A DNA stretch of 64,000 nt, taken from contig NZ_JBHSHC010000033.1 in the NCBI RefSeq assembly GCF_042652925.1, forward strand, positions 59,077 through 123,076, written 5' to 3'. Of the stretch, positions 58,673 to 64,000 are shown in pieces. The notes under the pieces were generated by a model. It worked only from the letters and a program-made list of their open reading frames with translations. It was not told where the DNA came from and did not search any database. Position 1 is the first letter of the stretch. Every line of letters starts with the position of its first letter. This DNA is from Effusibacillus consociatus. GTDB lineage: Bacteria > Bacillota > Bacilli > Tumebacillales > Effusibacillaceae. A program made the position numbers and the translations under genes.

Positions 58673-59813
58673 CATTACAAAAAAATACGGTGCATTCACT
58701 GCCGTTCAGGATATGAATCTGCAAATTCCTACCGGAGAGTTGGTCGCTCTGCTGGGACCTTCAGGATCGGGCAAAACTACTTTATTGCGGATCATCGCCG
58801 GGCTTGAAGGGACAGATAGCGGACAGATCCTGTTAAATGGAGAAGATGCGACTCAGCTAAGTCCGCGTGACAGAGGAATTGGTTTCGTGTTCCAGCACTA
58901 TGCGCTTTTTCGTCACATGACGGTATATGAGAATGTTGCTTTTGGCCTGCGGGTTCGTTCCCGCAAACAACGGCCTTCCGAAAAAGAGATCCGTACCAAG
59001 GTCCACGAACTGCTCCGATTGGTGCAGCTCGAGGAATTTGCCAAGCGATATCCCTCTCAACTCTCCGGCGGCCAATGCCAAAGAGTGGCGTTAGCCAGAG
59101 CGTTGGCGGTGGAACCCAAGGTGCTGCTGCTCGATGAACCGTTCGGTGCCTTGGATGCCAAGGTTCGGCAGGAACTGCGCACTTGGCTTCGGAACATTCA
59201 TGATGAATTGAATATCACAAGTGTATTCGTTACACACGATCAGGAAGAAGCGTTGGAGGTAGCTGACCGAATCGTGGTCATGAATGAGGGCCAAATCGAA
59301 CAGATTGGTACGCCCGAGGAAGTATACTCGCAGCCGGCTACCCCCTTTGTGTATAACTTTATTGGCCGGGTGAATGTGGTAAGCGGCCAGGTGCAAAAAG
59401 GAAGGATTCGGATCGGTAATCTCGAAATGAAGGTGCCGGAAAATGTGAATTTGGCGGGTTCAGCTGCAATTTGCTATGTCAGACCGCACGACATTGAAAT
59501 CGAGATCGGGTACGACAAGAGTGAAAATCAAAGCATAAACGCCATCGAAGCGACTATCTGTCACATCAATATTATCGGGCCGGTTGCTCGTCTTGATCTG
59601 AAACGAAGTGATACAGGTGAATTGATTCAAGCCGAGATCAGTAACGACAGGTACCAGCAGCTTGGTCTGAAAGTAAATGAGCTTGTTTTTGTGAAATTCA
59701 AAACTTTGAAGGTATTTCCGCATGAGAAACCGTTTGGAACGGAATCTCAAGACGAATCAGAAGTTTTGACTGTTGGTTCGGTAAGCTTAAATGCCAAATT
59801 ACATGTTTCCTGA
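58653..59813 (+). CDS. cysA: Sulfate ABC transporter ATP-binding protein CysA
   Basis: This 386-residue ATPase has Walker A GPSGSGKTTLL, Q-loop FVFQHYALFRHMTVYENV, signature LSGGQCQRVALARAL and Walker B VLLLDEPFGALD. The H-loop is VTHDQEEALEVADRIVV, and a C-terminal TOBE-like domain follows (from about residue 240). The start is ATG 58653 behind GGAGGAGAG. It overlaps cysW. The frame 59791 for the next gene overlaps its end, but that gene's real start is 59836. Confidence 0.95.
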   Translation: MSIEVRNITKKYGAFTAVQDMNLQIPTGELVALLGPSGSGKTTLLRIIAGLEGTDSGQILLNGEDATQLSPRDRGIGFVFQHYALFRHMTVYENVAFGLRVRSRKQRPSEKEIRTKVHELLRLVQLEEFAKRYPSQLSGGQCQRVALARALAVEPKVLLLDEPFGALDAKVRQELRTWLRNIHDELNITSVFVTHDQEEALEVADRIVVMNEGQIEQIGTPEEVYSQPATPFVYNFIGRVNVVSGQVQKGRIRIGNLEMKVPENVNLAGSAAICYVRPHDIEIEIGYDKSENQSINAIEATICHINIIGPVARLDLKRSDTGELIQAEISNDRYQQLGLKVNELVFVKFKTLKVFPHEKPFGTESQDESEVLTVGSVSLNAKLHVS

Positions 59814-59835
59814 ATGGGGGGGAGGAGAGGATAAC

Positions 59836-60645
59836 ATGGAAGAGGTTGTGCGTATACCCGCAGGTGAAAGAGAACTGACGGGTACATTACACTATCCGTC
59901 AAACACCTCTGGCGAAAACGAGGTCAGCAGGGCGCGACACCCGATAGTGATCATTTGTCATGGGTTCATTGGAAATCGAATCGGGGTTGACCGGCTGTTT
60001 GTGAAAACCGCCCGGTATCTTGCAGAACGACATCATATAGTTCTTCGATTCGACTACGCGGGGTGTGGGGAAAGTCCCGGTGATTATGGACAAGGTGGAA
60101 TAGATCACTTAATTGAACAAACCCGGCATGTCATTGACTATGCACTTGGGATCGAAGGGGTTGATTCCGATCGAATCATACTTCTCGGGCATAGTCTTGG
60201 TGGAGCGCTTGCGCTGCTTACTGCCGCAGGAGACAGTCGAGTCAAGTCGTTGATTTTGTGGTCGGCTGTGGCGAACCCTTTTAAAGATATTACTCGAATT
60301 GTCGGTGAAAATAGGCATGACCAACTGTTGCAATCGGGGTATATTGATTATTGCGGGTATTCGCTTACCACCCGGTTTTTCGAATCCTTATCGAAATATC
60401 AGCCCCTTCTTCAGACCCGGAATTTTGTCGGCAATGTGCTGCTTGTTCATGGGAGCGACGATGATGTGATCCCGGTGCACTACTGCTTCCTCTACCAACG
60501 TGCCTTTTGGTTAAGATCACGCGGGAGGTGCGATAAAGAAGTGATCTTTGGTGCCAACCATACTTTTTCATCCATCAATTACCAGAACCGGTTGTTGGAC
60601 ACCACTGGGAGTTGGTTGGATGCGGATGAACGGAACGCGGAATGA
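59836..60645 (+). CDS. Alpha/beta hydrolase (esterase-like)
   Basis: This 269-residue alpha/beta hydrolase has an oxyanion-hole region VIICHGFIGNRIG and the nucleophile elbow LLGHSLGGALALL (Ser). The Asp is in LLVHGSDDDVIPVHYC and the His in FGANHTFSSI. It resembles cinnamoyl-ester-hydrolase/osmotin-like hydrolases of Bacilli. The start is ATG 59836 behind GGGGGGAGGAGAGG. It follows cysA by 22 bases and is probably co-transcribed, which hints at processing of a sulfur compound or ester taken up by the cell, but that is a guess. Confidence 0.85.
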   Translation: MEEVVRIPAGERELTGTLHYPSNTSGENEVSRARHPIVIICHGFIGNRIGVDRLFVKTARYLAERHHIVLRFDYAGCGESPGDYGQGGIDHLIEQTRHVIDYALGIEGVDSDRIILLGHSLGGALALLTAAGDSRVKSLILWSAVANPFKDITRIVGENRHDQLLQSGYIDYCGYSLTTRFFESLSKYQPLLQTRNFVGNVLLVHGSDDDVIPVHYCFLYQRAFWLRSRGRCDKEVIFGANHTFSSINYQNRLLDTTGSWLDADERNAE

Positions 60646-60669
60646 ACCCATTGGGTTATTTAAGAACGC

Positions 60670-60698
60670 TTGACATAATCTGTCGGATTGAATACGAT
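60670..60698 (+). promoter_or_regulatory. argS promoter
   Basis: TTGACA (60670-60675), 17 bases, and TACGAT (60693-60698). A short stem ACCCTCATG/CATGGGGGT with a T-rich 3' flank (about 60711-60740) lies between it and argS. It may be an attenuator, but no T-box is seen. Confidence 0.7.
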
Positions 60699-60759
60699 TC
60701 ATATATATTGGACCCTCATGGACATGGGGGTTGTTTCTTTTGGCTAAGGGGGCGGCGGA

Positions 60760-62466
60760 ATGTATCGTCAACAATTGGTGGAACAGTTGAAAGAATATAT
60801 TTCTTTGGATACAGCACTCATTTCGAACTTAATTGAGATTCCAAAGGAGGAGTCACACGGGGATCTGGCTTTCCCGTGTTTTCAGCTTGCCAAAGAGTTT
60901 CGCAAGGCACCAAACCTGATTGCGGCTGAATTGGCAGAGAAGGTAAACGCCGGGCTGCTTCCCATTTTTGAAAAAGCGGTTGCGGTCGGCGGGTACTTGA
61001 ACTTCTTCCTGAAGCGGGAAGCGGTGGTAGGAGATGTTCTGGCTAACATTGGACAGGCTGGGGAAACATATGGAGACTCGGAAGAAAGAAAGGGTCTCAA
61101 GGTTGCTATCGATATGTCTTCGGTGAACATTGCAAAGCCATTTGCGATTCACCATCTGCGTTCGACCATGATCGGGAATGCTATCGCCAATATCTACACC
61201 AGCCAAGGCTATGATGTGATGAAAATCAATCACTTGGGTGACTGGGGAACCTCATTCGGAAAGCTCATTGTCGCTTACCGGAATTGGGGTCATGAATACG
61301 ATCTGTCCGATAATGCCGTGCGGAAATTGCTTGCGCTGTACGTTCGTTTCAATCAGGAAGCGGAGCAGCGTCCCGCGTTGGAGGATGAGGCAAGGGCTGC
61401 TTTTAAAGCATTGGAAGATGGGGAAGAAGAGGCGGTTACTCTTTGGAAGAAATTCATTGAGATTTCACTCGCCGAATTTGAGAAGACGTACCGGTTGTTG
61501 AATGTGGAGTTTGATCACTATTTAGGGGAAAGCTTCTATAATGACAAGATGGATGCCGTTGAAGAAGAACTGCGGGAAAAAGGGCTGCTCGAGACCAGCG
61601 AAGGTGCGGAGATCGTGGACCTGTCGGCTTATGATATGCCGCCTTGTTTAATTCGGAAGTCGGACGGAGCCACTTTGTATGCTACCCGTGACTTGGCAGC
61701 GGCGTTGTATCGGAAACGTGCAATGGGAGCCGACCGTTTGGTGTATGTGGTGGGCGCTGAGCAGAAACTCCATTTTCGCCAAGTGTTTAAGGTTTTGGAA
61801 TTGATGGGCAATGAATGGGCAGAGAAAGAGTGCATTCATGTTCCTTTCGGTACGATGTTTGTTGATGGACAACGTTTGTCGTCCCGGAAAGGCCAAGTGG
61901 TCTTCTTGGAAGATGTGCTTCGAAAAGCGGTGGAAGTCGCAAGGGGAATCATCGAAGAGAAAAATCCGGACCTGCCAAACAAGGAAGAAGTCGCAGAGGC
62001 TGTTGGTGTGGGTGCGATTATCTTCAACGATTTGAAAAACAACCGTGTAAATGACGTCAACTTCGTCTGGGATGAAGCGTTGAACTTTGACGGGGAAACC
62101 GGGCCTTATGTGCAGTACACCTATGCTCGTTTGTCGAGTTTGCTGCGCAAGGGCGAATATGATTCCCAAGCATTTGATCCGGGTTCTGTCACGGCCATCA
62201 ACGGGGATGTGGAATGGTCGCTTGTTAAATTGTTGGGCCGTTTCCCGAATGTGATGGAGAGGGCGACAGAGCAGTATGACCCGTCTGTTGTGGCGAAGTT
62301 TGTAATTGATGTCTGCCAGATTTTTAACCGGTACTACAACACGACCCGGATTCTGGATGGCGAACGGGATGGGATTATTCAAAAACTCACGCTCGTCAGT
62401 GCGACACGCACCGTAATTGGAAAGTGTCTTCATCTTCTCGGACTTCGTTCCATGGAGACCATCTGA
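60760..62466 (+). CDS. argS: Arginyl-tRNA synthetase
   Basis: This 568-residue class I synthetase has the N-terminal Add-1 domain (DLAFPCFQLAKEFRKAPNLIA) and the signature region NIAKPFAIHHLRSTMIGNAI. In the latter HHLR takes the place of the usual HVGHLRST/HIGH element, one step shorter on the histidine spacing. It also has NHLGDWGTSFGKLI, the KMSKS-equivalent RLSSRKGQVV (as is normal for many ArgS) and a DALR anticodon domain at the C-terminus. No second copy is seen in the window. The ATG follows GGGGGCGGCGG. Confidence 0.94.
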   Translation: MYRQQLVEQLKEYISLDTALISNLIEIPKEESHGDLAFPCFQLAKEFRKAPNLIAAELAEKVNAGLLPIFEKAVAVGGYLNFFLKREAVVGDVLANIGQAGETYGDSEERKGLKVAIDMSSVNIAKPFAIHHLRSTMIGNAIANIYTSQGYDVMKINHLGDWGTSFGKLIVAYRNWGHEYDLSDNAVRKLLALYVRFNQEAEQRPALEDEARAAFKALEDGEEEAVTLWKKFIEISLAEFEKTYRLLNVEFDHYLGESFYNDKMDAVEEELREKGLLETSEGAEIVDLSAYDMPPCLIRKSDGATLYATRDLAAALYRKRAMGADRLVYVVGAEQKLHFRQVFKVLELMGNEWAEKECIHVPFGTMFVDGQRLSSRKGQVVFLEDVLRKAVEVARGIIEEKNPDLPNKEEVAEAVGVGAIIFNDLKNNRVNDVNFVWDEALNFDGETGPYVQYTYARLSSLLRKGEYDSQAFDPGSVTAINGDVEWSLVKLLGRFPNVMERATEQYDPSVVAKFVIDVCQIFNRYYNTTRILDGERDGIIQKLTLVSATRTVIGKCLHLLGLRSMETI

Positions 62467-62496
62467 TCCGGATGGGATTAAAAGGAGAAAAAGAAT

Positions 62497-63402
62497 GTGA
62501 ACCGTCTGACCGCCAGTTTTTTGGTGCTGCTTGGAGCGGCAAGTTACGGGCTGATAAGTCCGATCGTAAAAATGGCCTATGATGCAGGATTTACTCCACA
62601 GGATGTGACGAGCAGTCAGTATGCGTTTTCCCTGCTGGTGTTGGCAGGGCTGATTGCTTCCAGATGGAACGCTTTTCGGAAGCTCACCCGTCGGGACGTT
62701 CGATTGCTGTCCTTCCTTGGAATCCTCGGAACAGGTACCAGTATCTTTTATTATGTGTCACTGGAGTATTTGCCAGCTTCCCTGGCGATCGTGCTGCTGT
62801 TTCAGTTCGCTTGGATCGTGATGGTGATCGATTATCTTGTGACGCGTAAAAAACCGTCTCCGGTTAAGTGGCTGTCGCTGGCGTTTATTATGATCGGTAC
62901 GATGTTTGCGGTGAATCTTTTCGAGACCGATTGGAGCCGGGTGTCCGCCTTCGGATTGTTATTGGGTTTGCTGTCTTCCGTTACGTATGGTTTGTTTCTT
63001 TTCTGGAACGGGAAAGTGGAAAGCAAGGCTCCGGCGATCATTAATTCTTTCGTAATTGCCAGCGCATCGCTTGTTTCTATCTCGATTGTGTTTCCGCCAA
63101 AATTTCTTTGGAACGGCACGTTAGGGGAAGGTTTGTGGATTTGGGCATTGATGATCGGATGTCTCGGGCAGGTGATTCCTCCCATTCTGTTTAATAAGGG
63201 AATTCCTGTGGTTGGCGGATCCTTGGCCGGTTTGTTGGCTTCGATTGAATTGCCGGTGGCGGTGGTTGCCGCCTTGCTGTTATTAAAGGAATCGGTTACA
63301 TTGAGTGAATGGTTGGGCATAGGTCTGATCGTAACAGGCATTATTGTCGCCGAAGTGATGGACAGAGAACTGGTGTTAAAACTTGAAAAAGCTCACGAAT
63401 GA
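62497..63402 (+). CDS. EamA/DMT-family transporter
   Basis: This 301-residue protein has ten predicted membrane helices in two EamA repeats: LLGAASYGLISPIVKMAYDAGF near the start and PVVGGSLAGLLASIELPVAVVAALLLL in the second repeat. DMT carriers export or import amino acids, nucleotides or other metabolites; the substrate is not predictable. The start is GTG 62497 behind AAAGGAGAAA; the ATG two bases earlier leads to an immediate stop. It lies 30 bases after argS and may be co-transcribed with it. Confidence 0.88.
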   Translation: MNRLTASFLVLLGAASYGLISPIVKMAYDAGFTPQDVTSSQYAFSLLVLAGLIASRWNAFRKLTRRDVRLLSFLGILGTGTSIFYYVSLEYLPASLAIVLLFQFAWIVMVIDYLVTRKKPSPVKWLSLAFIMIGTMFAVNLFETDWSRVSAFGLLLGLLSSVTYGLFLFWNGKVESKAPAIINSFVIASASLVSISIVFPPKFLWNGTLGEGLWIWALMIGCLGQVIPPILFNKGIPVVGGSLAGLLASIELPVAVVAALLLLKESVTLSEWLGIGLIVTGIIVAEVMDRELVLKLEKAHE

Positions 63403-63466
63403 GGTGCTTATTCGCGGTTTTTTTAGTTATTATCGGATTTTGTTCGGAAATCGCGGGATTCTTGGA

Positions 63467-63608
63467 TTGAGAAACGAATCCGCAGATGATATGATATCAC
63501 TTGTCGCCGCGAGAGAGCGCGAGAGTGTTCGGGTCGCGAGTGACGAAAAAAACATCCGATGTAAAATAGAATTTACCAGTTGAAATGCTGGTGCAGATGT
63601 GATAAGAT
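63467..63608 (+). promoter_or_regulatory. Tandem rRNA-operon promoters
   Basis: Two well-formed promoters are seen. P1 is TTGAGA (63467-63472), 17 bases, TATGAT (63490-63495). P2 is TTGAAA (63580-63585), 17 bases, TAAGAT (63603-63608). A third possible one is GTGACG (63540-63545), 16 bases, TAAAAT (63562-63567). Tandem strong promoters are typical of Bacillus rrn operons. The stretch 63403-63466 contains a weak hairpin with T7 after the EamA gene. Confidence 0.72.
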
Positions 63609-64000
63609 AGCTTTTGTCGCTGTTTGCGATGACAACAGCGAAAAACAAAAGGATCTCCACTAAGAAAATCGTCATTCATGGCGATAACCTGGAGTGGATT
63701 ATCTCGATCAAGTCGTTCTTTGCACCCCAAGGGTACAAAGAACGCTAAGGTTTTTGGAACAGGAAACCCCGCTAAGAGCGTTGACGTCCATGTCAAGTCG
63801 AATAGAAACGCCACGTCCATGTGGCATATTCGACACTAGCACATCGTGTGCGTCGCAACGCTAGCGGATAGATCATCCTGATCTAAGTCGTTCTTTGAAA
63901 ACTGAATCGTGTAGGGAGCTAGGAATAAATTTAGTTTGGCTCGTTTGAGTCTAATTATTGATGGTAGCCCCGCTAAGAGCAACCGCATCCGTGCGGTCAA
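63609..64000 (+). other. 5' leader of an rRNA operon (16S begins beyond the window)
   Basis: The GTTCTTTGAAAACTGAAT block (63889-63906) is the conserved sequence found before 16S genes in Bacilli. Two leader modules are repeated: AAGTCGTTCTTTG at 63710-63722 and 63885-63897, and CCCCGCTAAGAGC at 63767-63779 and 63968-63980. The leader is rich in hairpins: TTGAC/GTCAA (63781-63796), GCCAC/GTGGC within TCGAATA/TATTCGA (63798-63833), and ACCGCA/TGCGGT at the right end. No coding gene is supported here. Confidence 0.8.

Noticed and set aside
63383..63820. Small frames on both strands after the EamA gene
   Set aside because: They fall in the promoters and leader of the rRNA operon and lack ribosome sites.

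Overview
The window looks like a chromosomal segment of a low-to-mid GC spore-forming Bacillota, probably Bacilli; Alicyclobacillaceae-like is my inference and was not tested. The reasons are: conserved Bacillus-type order (tsaE-tsaB-rimI-tsaD, ABC-F, then tatC and groES-groEL); a CIRCE operator; a purEKBCSQLFMNHD operon; strong AGGAGG-type ribosome sites with GTG/TTG starts; several Firmicute riboswitch classes; and a sporulation-type PAS histidine kinase. No plasmid, phage, IS element, CRISPR array or tRNA gene was seen.

Layout. 1-2431: t6A tRNA-modification operon. 2456-2700: terminator and a dense cluster of DnaA boxes. 2806-8145: orphan sensor kinase, a phosphatase-like polytopic membrane protein, and an ABC-F protein on the minus strand. 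8251-13879: fthC, an SDR enzyme, an unknown protein, molybdenum-cofactor genes and tatC. 13946-16131: HAD phosphatase, a broken MFS transporter and its ArsR-type regulator. 16305-18420: groE. 18533-24744: a Cys-rich microprotein, an M23 peptidase and a MoxR/DUF58/transglutaminase operon. 24741-27983: guanine-riboswitch-controlled guaA and a purine permease. 28103-30376: a coiled-coil protein, ispG and an MNT/HEPN pair. 30488-44198: the purine operon, led by a PurR-like operator and a tandem guanine + ykkC-type (PRPP) riboswitch. 44201-47915: divergent purT (ZTP riboswitch) and thiC (TPP riboswitch). 48073-55146: candidate sRNA and a Fur-box operon joining an FTR1 iron permease to exported helical proteins, two glycosyltransferases and a membrane phosphodiesterase. 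55224-60645: sulfate uptake operon with YezD. 60670-63402: argS and an EamA transporter. 63467-64000: promoters and leader of an rRNA operon whose 16S gene starts beyond the window.

Main themes. Purine supply is sensed at four RNA switches here (guanine twice, PRPP, ZTP). The pathway branches to thiamine at AIR, and the purT-thiC intergenic region carries ZTP and TPP switches back to back. The best candidates for something undescribed are (i) a three-copy, about 52-nt hairpin with a conserved core and co-varying outer stem, each copy in the 5' leader of a + strand gene (fthC, an unknown Moco-linked gene, purH), and (ii) the Fur-box FTR1-glycosyltransferase-phosphodiesterase operon.
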